A stretch of 64,000 bases of DNA, taken from positions 1,509,320-1,573,319 of the forward strand of contig NW_004454291.1 in NCBI RefSeq assembly GCF_000283155.1, read 5' to 3'. Position numbers and translations under genes: made by a program. A model generated the notes under the pieces. That model had not been told where the DNA came from. It saw nothing but the letters and a program-made list of their open reading frames with translations, and did not search any database. This DNA is from Ceratotherium simum simum (taxonomy: Eukaryota > Chordata > Mammalia > Perissodactyla > Rhinocerotidae). Shown here piece after piece: positions 1-10,729 of this stretch (the stretch's first letter is position 1; every line of letters starts with the position of its first letter).

Positions 1-976
1 GCCCTTAACAAGGCCTCAGCTCTGAAACCTATCAAGCTGTACATTATATTGTCTTCAGTCAGCCTTCCTCACTAGGCTGTGAGCTACTGAATGGCAAGCA
101 CTGTGCCTTATCCACGCCTGGACTCTAGGGATTAGCCCAGTACCCAGTGAATAAGAGATTTCAACAGATGATTGCTGAATGACTGAAGAAAAGAATGAAT
201 GAATCCCTATTCCTTACCACTCTCAAGCAGGGCCTGAGGTTCCTGAGATACACGATCAGTCTGAGTTTCCATGGGTAGGGCTGGAAGCTCTGGTCTCCTA
301 TTTGCAGACTCGGCAGGAAGCAGGTGAATGAGAATGAGGAAGTGCTGCAGAAGCAAAAATTCAGGGTTCAAAGACAATAAAAAAAAAAACACCTCCTGAA
401 TACAGAAAGAAGGGAACTAGCAGTTCAGTTAGCACCCAAGAAGAGCAAGAGGAAATGCAGCAACTGGAACTAGTCTTTTAGATCCTGGTGAATATAGACA
501 CCTACTCCCTGTAATGAGACTACACGAGGACCACAGAGAGGGCCCAAGGTCCTCAACAACATCCCACCTTTAGGTCCCTCAACACACTGAGTGATATTTG
601 TTAACAACAAAAAAAAGGGAACGCTGGTGCCAAATAATATTAACAGAATGAAATACTAAGCAACTATTGAAGTCACAAATATCAGAGTAAAGTGAAAAAG
701 TGTGTACACAAAGATTGCAAAATGTGTATGTATCATACCAACTTTAAAGAATATTTGGGATACTGGATAAAACTAACTGTTTAGAGATTAAAAAAAAGAC
801 CTCATAAACATTAGAATTAGTAGAAGGAAAATAAACTTCCTTTAGTAGGTTTCTAGCTGTTATATTAAATCTGGGTGCTAACCTTAGAGGAAAGGGGCAA
901 TGAAATAGCCCCCAATAACAGAGACCAGAGGAAGTTTCCACGAGATCTCTGCCTCTCATTTTAAAAACTTGTGGAG
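1..976. other. Gene-free stretch, AT-rich
   Basis: No exon, splice-bounded reading frame or conserved protein signal could be recognised on either strand. Short open frames here are random. If the CpG island at about 4 kb is the promoter of a minus-strand gene, this stretch would lie in its first intron. Confidence 0.4.
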
Positions 977-1187
977 GGCCGGCCCCGTGGCTTAGCGGTT
1001 AAGTGCACGCACTCGGCTGCTGGCGGCCCGGGGTTCGGATCCCGGGCGCGCACCAATGCACCGCTTCTCCACCCATGCTGAGGCCGCGTCCCTCATACAG
1101 CAACTAGAAGGATGTGCAGCTATGACATACAACTATCTACTGGGGCTTTGGGGGAAAAAAAATAAATAAATAAAATTATTAAAAAAA
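977..1187 (+). repeat. ERE-type tRNA-Ser-derived SINE
   Basis: The element starts with a GC-rich GGCCGGCCCC head and a tRNA-like A-box (GGCTTAGCGGTTAAGTGC). A B-box (GGTTCGGATCC) follows, then the body ending in CTACTGGGGCTTTGGGG and an A-rich tail. An 8-base AAAAACTT occurs just before and just after it, a possible short target-site duplication. This SINE family is characteristic of perissodactyls. Confidence 0.9.
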
Positions 1188-1418
1188 AAAAACTTAGGGA
1201 AACAACACCTGTCTTACAGAACTAGGGCAAATAGTTCAGATCTATTTAATGAAATCAGATAAATTCTTTCTTCTCTCTCTTCTAAGACAGTTTTCTGCTC
1301 ACAGTCCCAGTCAAAGGTGGGATATGACTGAGGAAGTGGGGCCTTTCTGTGGTCCTGGAGAGTCTCATTATAGGCAGCAAGTGCAGATATTCATGAGGAT
1401 CTAAAAGGCTGGGAGTTG

Positions 1419-1671
1419 GGGCCGGCCAGGTAATGCAGCGGTTAGGTGCGTGCGCTCCCCTTTGGCGGCCCAGCGTTTGCAGGTTCAGTTCGAGGGCGCG
1501 CACCGACGCACCACTTGTCAAGCCACACTGTGGCGGCGTCCCGTGGAAAATAGAGGAAGATGAGCACGGATGTTAGCCCAGGCCAGTCTTCCTCAGCAAA
1601 AAGAGGAGGACTGGCATCAGACGTTAGCTCAGGGCTAGTCTTCCTCAAAAAAAAAAAAATAATAATAATAA
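1419..1671 (+). repeat. ERE SINE, long-tail subtype
   Basis: Same tRNA-like head as the other ERE copies. The 3' half carries two GATGTTAGC-type repeats and the AAGAGGAGGA block before a poly-A/AAT tail. A 14-base direct repeat TAAAAGGCTGGGAG flanks it (about 1402 and 1673), a clear target-site duplication and so a retroposed insertion. Confidence 0.92.
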
Positions 1672-1699
1672 TTAAAAGGCTGGGAGCTGTGTTTCCTCT

Positions 1700-3700
1700 C
1701 ACTGGTAAGGTAGCAGCAGCCTTCTTTTTATCTCCCTTCTCTCATAATACATTTCCTTGGGTCAGAATGTTATGTCCCTAAAGCAGGGACCAATACGTTT
1801 TTAAAAACACACGGTTACTTATTACTTCGTTTTTATCCCTACTAATGTCCCTACTCCCCATTTGCTACGACGATCAAAAGAGGTCTGTTCTCTGTGGCTC
1901 TAGTGAATAAAATACAACATTAGGAGCTAGACTAAGGTTTGGGTCTCAAGTAGAAGTTTCTACTTCACACTTGAATGCTGTAGCAAGAATCAACAGACCT
2001 AGATTAGGTGCAGCAGCCACCAGAGCATCTTTACACTTAGACAAGAGCAAAGAAAAAAAACCTTGGACTTTGTCTACCTCTCTCTATTTATTTGCTCATA
2101 TAACAAACATTTGTTGAGTACCAACTATATTGCAAAGCACTATTGAAAGGAATAAAAAGACAGGAACACAAAAAGTATTTGCTTCATCATTAGAGACTGT
2201 TGCATTCACATAAAGCATAAAAAATGGAGGGGCCCTGTCTGAGAGCCACTGAGAGTTCAGAGAAGTCCAATCTTTGGGCAACAAGGGGGTACAGAATGCC
2301 CACCACTAATGCCATTACACAGTGAAAACCACTGAATCAGGTGTGAGCCAGGCCCACCGGCAACCAAGGTGCCACAACTTCTTGTCACCATCACCCTCCC
2401 TGCTGGGTCCCTTCAACAATCTCAGAGCCAGTCATCTTTTTGTTCCTATCAAGCAACTTTACAATTTCCAGGACTGTTTATAAGCAGACACCTCCAATAA
2501 ATCAGCTCTCAGTCCAAACTCTCCTTAGAGAGGAAAGTCAGAAGCTCTGACTCCAGAGGAAAAAAGCCAGACACTCTCCTCACAGCTGGGTTAACCAAAG
2601 TTGGAACTCAAAAGCACATTGTTGAGAACAAGTCCCCAGTGTCAAGATCAGTAAACAATGTTTCTCATAGAAAGAAAAATCTCCATTGTGCCCCACAGCT
2701 TCAGGTCCAGGCAGGGCCCTTCTCCTGCCCTGCTGCCAACCCCTCTCCCTGGAGCTGTTCCTGGGGACTGAGAAAGATGACCTGGTGGTGAAAGCAAGTC
2801 ACCGAAAGCTTTACCTGATGGATTCTTTCCTTCCTTCTTTGGAGTTAGTCCCTAGAAGGCTAGAGTAGCAATTACTGGGAATTTAGCAGCCTCTGTTCAA
2901 GTTCCTAGGAATTCTGACTTTAGTTGATGCCAATGCTGTATGATTTAAGGAAAAAAAAGAAAAGAAAAAGGAATTTAAAATATTCATGTAAACTTCACCT
3001 CTAATCTACATATCTAAATATTCACAGACAAGAATAAGAGAGAACATATTCTAATAAACACCAATTAAGACCACAACTTGGTACTGGCACTGCACCCCTG
3101 GAGAGAGCTGAAAGGGGACTGAAGATTCTCCAGGTCAACCTCCCCCCAGTGTAAGAATCGCCTTCTCAAGTTCCTACGTTCTGTCAGCTAATTTGCTAGA
3201 TACTCTCAACTACTTCAGCAGGGAGTCTGTTCCACGGCTGCACAGCTCAGCCATTAGAGAGGTCTTCGGATGGTAAGCTGAAAACCTATCCCCCTGGACT
3301 TTCACCTCACAGACGCCTACTGTCCTACGGAGCTTCAAAGAAAGATCTTCTCCTTCCACATAACTGTTCACCAAACACTGGAAACCAAATGATGCCCACT
3401 CTCCACAAACTTCTTGGGGAATAACACCTTTCGTTCCTCTAATTATTCCATAGATTTCAGGCTCATTATCCCGCTTATCCTCTGTGGAATTTACGTACGC
3501 TCCTCAGAGCATACACACCGGTCTGTGTTCAATCCCACTTCAAAAGCGGATCAAATCAGGGATCTAACACAATTGGAAACGGGAGACAGACATAGCTGTA
3601 CCACTCCCCGTAAAAGTCTCGGTTTACAGGGCGCCAGCGGGCTTATTCCCGGCAGCTGAGTTTGCACTCCCTCCCAGACCTTGTTCTAACTGCGCGGACG
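1700..3700. other. Gene-free stretch upstream of CpG island
   Basis: Both strands were read for splice-bounded coding exons, and in particular for KRAB or C2H2 zinc-finger coding on the minus strand as expected for ZNF3. None was found. The sequence is mixed intronic or intergenic DNA with no clearly assignable repeat. Confidence 0.4.
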
Positions 3701-4665
3701 TCGTAGCTCTCCTCACGCTCTGATCCTCAGACCCAGCTAAGTAAAACTGACCTCCTCTCCTGAGGCGGGCGCGAGTAACCGTGTTAAGGTGAAATAAAAG
3801 CATCTCGGAGAACTAAGTTAGGGTCGCTGTCATCAGCTGTTTTAAAGAGGGACCCCTCCACAGCCATACTGGAACTTTTAAGTGATCGCGCTGGGCGCTG
3901 TTTAAGTCACAAAACCAGACCGGAGCCCCTTTCCTCCCCTCCTCGCAGGGCCCCGTTCGGGGGGCGCGGGGGTCCTCCGGGGGAGCGGAGTCAGGGACCG
4001 GCTGCGGGGGAGCGAGCGGCGCCTCCCGGCACCCTGCTCCGGGGGGGCCTGGGGACCCCGCGGGCCGCAGCAGCACGGCCACCACCCCCTTCCCCGGCGA
4101 CCACAGCCTCCGTCTCACCGCGCGCCCCGGGGGCGGCCGGACTCACCCTGGGGGCAAGGACGGGAGACTGGGGAGGGCCGGACACAGAACAGGCCCTGCC
4201 GGACCCTGTCACAGACCCACACACCAGGGACAGAACAAAGAACGGAAGTTCTCTCCGTTTCGCTTCCGGGTCGGGCCTTTTCACCCCCCACCCCCCACCC
4301 CCGGGTCCCCCACGCCCACTTGTTCTCTCTAGGAAAATGGGAGGTCTTCGCCTCTCGATGGTTTGCTGACTCAGGGCCTCTGACCTGCGGCCAGGGCGCA
4401 GGGCCCCGAGCTGACGCGGCACTCGGGCCTGACGCTCCCGCTCGCCGCGCCCCCTGCTGGCCGGACCGGGCGGGACGCCGCGCACGCCGCCCTCAGGGCG
4501 CATGCTCGGGCGCTGCGGGCCCAAGACGGGGCGGTGGGCGCGTTGCGGGGCGTGGGCACGGTGGTCGTCCTGCCGGCGCTCGGCTCGGGGTCTTCTGCTG
4601 CTCGCCGAGGGCCGTGGAGAGCTCACGGCGCCTGAGCGATCGCGGAGGGCTCTTGAAGGATTCAT
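3700..4665 (-). promoter_or_regulatory. CpG island, probable first exon and promoter of a minus-strand gene
   Basis: The stretch is strongly GC- and CpG-rich between AT-rich flanks. On the minus strand a good splice donor, CCAGG|gtgagt, ends at about 4146, with another possible donor near 4115, consistent with a noncoding first exon transcribed leftward. In human the gene next to COPS6 on this side is ZNF3, transcribed away from COPS6, so a ZNF3 promoter is the best inference; no ZNF3 coding exon is inside the window. A 224-codon open frame across the island on the minus strand is composition-driven and is not called as a gene. Confidence 0.5.
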
Positions 4666-6807
4666 CGATACAAAAAAAATTCACATTTATTTGAAATTGC
4701 TTCCAAATTAACCAAGTTTATGCGTCCAGAGTTTTTTGTTTCATGTAAAAATGCGCCCTTTAAATTACTAAAATCTGAAGAAAACGTTCCAGCCTTTCAG
4801 GGAGTTCACGTGAGGACAAAACCCGTACAAGTGATGAGAGCAGACAAGACCTGGGAAATCCCATTGGTGTGACTAATGTGTGAAACTCTTGAGGGCAGGG
4901 GCGGCGACTCTTCGCGGTTCACTCACGTGCACTCACTGTTATGTCCTCACACGAGAAATCCTGTAAGTGTCCGAATTAAATCCTTACAGATTATATACAA
5001 AAGGAAATCTTGTGATCCTGAGTAACCAAGGCCCTCCTGAGTCCCCTTATAGGCCCACCTGGCATTTGATCCCAATTTTTACCGCATCCAATATTTGTAG
5101 CGCATCCAGTCAGCTCTTCGAATGCAGCAGACCTTACCCTCTGGTGACTTCAGTCTAAGGACAGTATTTAAATAACCAGTTCCTGTACAATATGGTATGT
5201 GCTAGGAAAAGAGGACCAAGAGCAGGGCCCTGTGGGGAGGCAAGAAGACGCTCCAAAAGTGAAGCAGGCTGGATGAGGGGAAGGGGAGTGTTCTGCACAG
5301 AGGAAACAGTCAGTGCAAAGGCCCTGAGGCAAGACAGAACAATGCACAAGTAACTAAGAAAACTTGAGGGTGGCCTGAGAGGTGTGGGTGTGTGACCCAT
5401 CTCCAGTTCTTCTAGACCTAAGTGAGAGTTTGAGCAAAACTTGGAATAGCCAAGCCACTCAATAAACTCAATCCTCCCCCCCAACAAAACTGGGCATTTT
5501 TCCTTTTCCTCTTCTCGATTCCTTATTCTTCCACTCCTCCCTTAAGGACAAGAACAGAGATGAAGAAGGAGGCAGTGGCAAGAAGAGGGAAGGAAGGAAG
5601 TAGAGTGAGGCTCCTCAAAGTGGGATTGTTTGTTTTGTAAAAGTTCTCTCAGTGACAATCTTCAGGGAACAGCTCTTAGCCTCCCAGCATCTTCAATACA
5701 ATTTTATTACTCTGGGGCTAAGTCAATTTGCAGTTTACCATTCGTTTTTGCCCCAAAACCCAGCCACCTCGAAAGCCACCCAGTTAATGATTATTCTTCT
5801 GAGTCTGTGGTCTGCATAGTGCCATTGTAACCAAACTCAATGGGTTGGTCTCTTGGTGAGTTTGGAGCCAAAAAGCGCAACCAAAGCAGACGTAGGTCAA
5901 GAAAGGGGTTATTGCTTGTACAAGCAATGGTGAACACTGGGAATATCTCCCAAAGCAGTGTCTCACGGAGATCCGTGCTGGTGGAGACTTTATACACAGG
6001 AGAGCAGAGGATAGCAGGTTTATTTGTAACTACTGTGTAACAGCTGTGTTCATTTAGGGCGCATGTGTAGCAGGTAAACATGTTGGTACATGCATCGCAT
6101 GATCTGAAAATGGCTGCTTAGACCCTCCTGGAGAAGGAGAATTTAAGATGCTAATGAGTTTAAGGTAGCTTGGGGCTGGAACATTTTGCAGGCATCTTGC
6201 TGTAGACGTGTACGTTTCTCCGCAACATAGCAACATCTGCAAAATCAATTTCTGCAAAACTGAACGCATAGTTTCTTCTTGTCTGAAAAACATTTGACAG
6301 ACACACCATGAGTCACTTGGGATGCTCAAGGCAGTCCACCAAGGTGGGGAAGAAGACATTTATGCTTCCCTTATAGTTCTTACCCAAAAGAAAGATAAAA
6401 GGGTAGTAAACAAAAGTAGGCTTTGTAAAAAAGTCAGTAAGAAGAAGGGTAGTATAGTACCGTCCTGGGGGTCTCTTGTCAGACTGTAGCATTCTTCAGA
6501 TAAACATATGAGAACCCAGATAGGAGAGGTGGGAATTGAGAACACTCAAATCTTCCCAGATGTGTGTGGAGACAGCAAGTTTTGAGAGAATCATATTTCT
6601 TATGATCCTTATTTTCTATCTGTACACCTTTAAAGCTGTTTCTCTGGAAAACATCCCCACGGCCAGGCTACCCTTTTTCACGGTTGCCTTCCCCACCTGA
6701 CAGTAGATAGTCAGGCTTGTCACCCCCAAATCTTACAGCAGGGCCTTTGGGGTGTCACAACTTCTGGGGTACCAAACTAAAGGATTCATTTGAAATATTG
6801 CTGCCAG
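4666..6807. other. Gene-free stretch with old repeat fragments
   Basis: No gene was seen. About 5165-5345 contains wording (AAAGGCCCTGAGGCA and neighbours) also found in the L2-like repeat at 49.42-50.09 kb, so it is probably a fragment of that family. The stretch 5.8-6.8 kb has no coding potential and could be LTR-derived, but I could not assign it. Confidence 0.35.
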
Positions 6808-6820
6808 TACTAAGTGATCA

Positions 6821-7069
6821 GGGGGCCGGCCCTGCGGCGAAGTGGTTAAGTGCGCGTGCTCCGCTGCCGGCGGCCGGGGTTCGGATCCCAGGTGCGCACC
6901 CACACACCGCTTGTCAGGCCGTGCTGTGGCAGCGTCACATATAAAGTGGAGGAAGATGGGCACGGATGTTAGCTCAGGGCCAGTCTTCCTCAGCAAAAAG
7001 AGGAGAATTGGCATGGATGTTAGCTCAGGGCTGGTCTTCCTCACACACACACACACTAAAATAAATAAA

Positions 7070-7101
<32 letters not shown>

Positions 7102-7102
7102 A
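6821..7102 (+). repeat. ERE SINE, long-tail subtype
   Basis: It has an ERE head with a GGTTCGGATCC B-box. The 3' half contains two GATGTTAGCTCAGG units, a short (CA)n run and a long (AAAT)n tail. A perfect 13-base direct repeat TACTAAGTGATCA lies at 6808-6820 and 7103-7115, a textbook target-site duplication that fixes both ends. Confidence 0.95.
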
Positions 7103-7139
7103 TACTAAGTGATCAAATCCTTTGTGATTCAAGTGGTTG

Positions 7140-7846
7140 CCTGTTATTTCCCTCCAGTAAAATGAGAGGAGGACAAGAGCATCTGTTGATAGATCACCAT
7201 GTGATTTGGGCAGATAAAATTGACATTGCTATAACTATATTCCTTTCACCACTCGTCTACCCATTTCTGTGAGGAGGATTGCTCCATATTTACATCTATA
7301 AACACAAAAGGAGGAATCGACTTAATACTTCATTCCGGTAATAACTAATGCCCATCTATTGAGAAAAACAGGACAGTCTCCTCTATCTCACTGAGATAAA
7401 TCTAATAAAAATAACTTTTTATGTTTGTTAATTTAGTTCATTTTGTTATACATTTATATTTTGATAAATTGTGAAGTACTACTTATAATGATAACCCAAT
7501 CCAGGAGAAAATTTTTAATACTTAAGGCTTTATGTTCATAGAAAACTAAAAATTGATTGAATTTCAATTTATATACAATTTTTTTGCAGCAAATTATACT
7601 GTCAACCAATTATCAATAAAGTACCAATTATGTTTCATCTATAGTCCCACTCATCCTCCTCCTGATTATTTTGAAGCAAATTCCAGACATAACATCATTT
7701 TATCTGTAAATATTTCGGTATAATTGCCTATATGATAAGGATTCTTTAAAAAAATAAGTGATGCCATTATCACATCTAAAAAATTTTAACAATAACAATT
7801 TAACATTATATATCAAGCCAGTGATCATATTTCCCTGATTGCCTTA
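7140..7846. other. AT-rich gene-free stretch, probably L1-derived in part
   Basis: About 7560-7740 shares phrases such as ATTATTTTGAAGCAAAT with 56.06-56.25 kb. Both look like the reverse strand of an old L1 3' end. No gene was seen. Confidence 0.4.
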
Positions 7847-7862
7847 AAATTTTATTAATTTT

Positions 7863-8112
7863 GTGTGTGTGTGTGAGGAAGATTAGCCCTGAGCTAACAT
7901 CCATTGCCAATCCTCCTCTTTTTGCTGAGGAAGATTGGCCCTGGGCTAACATCTGTGCCCATCCTCCTCTACTTTGTATGTGGGATGCCACCCACCACAG
8001 CATGGCTTGATAAGCGATGCATGGATCCATGCCCGGGATCCAAACCTGCAAACACTGGGCCGCCGAAGTGGAGCATGTGAACTTAACTACTACGCCACCA
8101 GGCTGCCTCTTG
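7863..8112 (-). repeat. ERE SINE, reverse orientation
   Basis: Read on the minus strand it shows the ERE head, the two GTTAGCTCAGG-type units and a (CA)n tail. A 16-base target-site duplication AAATTTTATTAATTTT lies at 7847-7862 and 8113-8128. Confidence 0.93.
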
Positions 8113-8289
8113 AAATTTTATTAATTTTTAAATTAAAAAAATTTTTTTTTATAATTCTGTTTGAATTGGGAGCTGAATAAGATCAATATTGACATCAGAT
8201 GATATGTATCTTAAGTGTCGTCTAATCTATAAATTCTCCCTTCATCTTATTTTTCCTCTTTGTGATTCATATATTTAAGAAAAAGGATG

Positions 8290-8591
8290 GGCCACCCCAT
8301 GGCTTAGCGGTTAAGTGTGCGCGCTCCGCTGCTGGCGGCCCGGGTTCAGATCCCGGGCGTGCACTGACGCACCGCTCCTCCGGCCATGCTGAGGCTGCAT
8401 CCCACATACAGCAACTAGAAGGATGTGCAACTATGACACACAACTATCTACTGGGGCTTTGGGGGAAAAAAAAAAGGAGGAGCATTGGCAATAGATGTTA
8501 GCTCAGAGCCAGTCTTCCTCAGCAAAAAGAGGAGGATTAGCACCGATGTTAGCTCAGAGCTGATCTTCCTCACCAAAAAAAAAAAAAACAA
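8290..8591 (+). repeat. ERE SINE
   Basis: The copy carries both the CTACTGGGGCTTTGGGG segment and the two GATGTTAGCTCAGAG units before a poly-A tail. A 13-base direct repeat AAGAAAAAGGATG at 8277-8289 and 8592-8604 marks the insertion. Confidence 0.93.
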
Positions 8592-8604
8592 AAGAAAAAG
8601 GATG

Positions 8605-9620
8605 ATTTATCCTGCAGAGTTTCCCGCTGTCTGGAGTCTCCTGTCTCCCTGCGTTGTCCTTTAGCACATTCCTTAGTCCCTTGTATTTCCTATAAATTGG
8701 TAGAGCCTATACCAGGGCCTAAAACAGTTTGATTAATTCAATTTCTTTTACACTTCTTTAGTTTTGTGAATTTTGAATAATAAAATTTTAATTTTAATTT
8801 TTTATTTCAGTCAACTTTTGCCATCTGTAATCAGAGGGATTACTATATATACAAGACTTTTTCTCAGCGCATATGAGTTGTAGACATAGGGTTTGTGCAC
8901 ACTGCTGTTTGTATGTTATTCCTCGGCAGACAATAATAAACAATGGTCGTCACCTATAAAGCCTCTCAAATCTGCACACATAAAATACAATTTTCTAACC
9001 TATTTAAAAATATTCCAATATTAGTAGCTGAAATTATTTTGTATATCTATCTACTTTTTCATTATCAGCTTTCCCCCTCCTCCAGCCCTTTTGAGAGGCC
9101 TTGAGAGCAGGGACATTGACTGTCTTAGTTACCACTGTGACCCTCTAGAATCTAGAACCCTGCCTGACACTCAGCAAGCCTGCAACAACACCTGTTCAAC
9201 AGCTGACAAATGAGCAAGTGAATCTTTACCGAATTCTGTGTTTACCTCCATGCCCTCAAATATATACATCCTGCCTAAGTGACCCTGAGAGAGATGCTTT
9301 TTTTAATTGTCATAGTTTAGTTGAGAGAACTTCTTCATAAGAAGTGCAAAAAATTCTTCATAAGAATTATAAAAAATAAATATACATCAAGGTCATGAAA
9401 GACAAGGAAAGATTGAGGAAATATTAAAGGCTGGAGGTAACAAGAGACATTACTCCAAACTGCAATGTGGATCCTGGATCAGAAAAAGGACATTAGTGGA
9501 CTGGTGATTTTATTTCCAATAAAATCTGTAGCCTCAACGACCTGCTTGACCCACTGAAGGTCACAGCCCATCCACAGCACTGGAGCAAAGTCCACAGCCT
9601 GCTCCTGGGCACTCTTAGGA
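8605..9620. other. Gene-free stretch
   Basis: AT-rich DNA with no exon, RNA gene or clearly assignable repeat that I could recognise. Confidence 0.35.
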
Positions 9621-9624
9621 GAGA

Positions 9625-10440
9625 TTAAAAAACAATTTTTATTGAAGTAAAATATACATAACATAAAATTTCTCATTTTAGCCATTTTTTTTGTTTTTTT
9701 TCTTTTTGAGGAAGATTGGCCCTGAGCTAACATCTATTGCCAATCTTCCTCTTTTTCTTTTTTTTCTCTCCAAAGCCCCAGTATGTAGTTGCATATCCTA
9801 GTTGTAGGTCCTTCTAGTTCTTCTGTGTGGAATGCTGCCTCAGCATGGCTTGATGAGTCGCGAGTAGGTCCGCTCCCAGGATCTGAACTGGTGAACCCTG
9901 GGCTGCTGAAGAGGAATGTATGAACTTAACTGCTATGCCACCAGGCCAGCCCCTCATTTTAGCCATTTTTAAGTGTAAAGTTCAGTAGCATTAAGTATGT
10001 TCACATTGTTGTGCAACCATCACCACCATCCATCTTCAGAAATTTTTCATCTTCCCAAACTGAAACTTTGTGCTCATTGAACAACTCCCCAATTCTCTTT
10101 CCCCTCAGCCTGTGGCAACCACCATTCTACTTTCTGTCTCTATTTGACTATTCTAGGGACCTCAAATAATTATACAATATTTGTCCTTTTGTGACTGGTG
10201 TATTTCACTTAGCATCATGTCCTCAAGGTTCACCCATGTTGTAGCATGTGTCAAAATTTCCTTCCTTTTCAAGACTGCATAATATTCCATTGTATGTATA
10301 TACATTTTGTTTATCCATTCACCTGTCAATGGACACCTGGGTTGCTTCCACCTTTTGGCTATCGTGAATAATGCTGTGGACACAGGTGTACAAGTATTTG
10401 TTCAAGTCCTTGCTTTCAATTCTTTAGGGTATTTCCAAAG
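9625..10440 (-). mobile_element. L1 3' fragment (end of ORF2 plus 3' UTR)
   Basis: On the minus strand 10383-10162 encodes a stretch including EYYAVLKRKEIL and LEDMMLSEIHQSQKDKY, which match the conserved C-terminus of L1 ORF2. The rest, towards 9625, is L1 3' untranslated sequence. The fragment is 5'-truncated, carries no complete ORF, and is interrupted by the ERE at 9690-9952. Confidence 0.8.
9690..9952 (-). repeat. ERE SINE nested in an L1
   Basis: Reverse-orientation ERE. The 18-base target-site duplication CTCATTTTAGCCATTTTT occurs at 9672-9689 and 9953-9970, and the duplicated bases are L1 3' UTR. The ERE therefore inserted after the L1. Confidence 0.93.
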
Positions 10441-10469
10441 AGAGATTTAAAAAACATTTTTTGTTTGTT

Positions 10470-10724
10470 TGTTTTTGTTTTTGAGGAAGATTGGCCCTGT
10501 GCTAACATCTGTTGCCAATCTTCCTCTTTTTCTTTTTTCTCCCCAAAGCCCAAGTGCATAGTTGTGTATCATAGTTGTAGAGTTGTAGCTCTTCTATGTG
10601 GGATGCCACCTCAGCATGGCTTGATGTGCAGTGAGTAGGTCTGAGCCCAGGATTCGAACTGGCAAACCCCGGGCCATCAAAGCAGAACATGCGAACTTAA
10701 CTGCTACACCACCCGGCTGGCCCC
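10470..10724 (-). repeat. ERE SINE, reverse orientation
   Basis: The ERE body runs from a GAGGAAGATTGGCCCTG block to the GGCTGGCCCC head. Flanks share an imperfect ATAAAACRTTTTTG-like repeat, so the target-site duplication is only partly preserved. Confidence 0.85.
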
Positions 10725-10729
10725 TTATA

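Noticed and set aside
981..1060. tRNA-Ser-like sequences at the heads of the ERE copies
   Set aside because: They have A and B boxes but are followed by the conserved SINE body and poly-A and are flanked by target-site duplications. They are SINE heads, not tRNA genes.
3991..4665. 224-codon open frame on the minus strand in the CpG island
   Set aside because: Arg/Pro/Ala-rich translation typical of GC-rich noncoding DNA. No domain is visible, and it crosses good splice donors.
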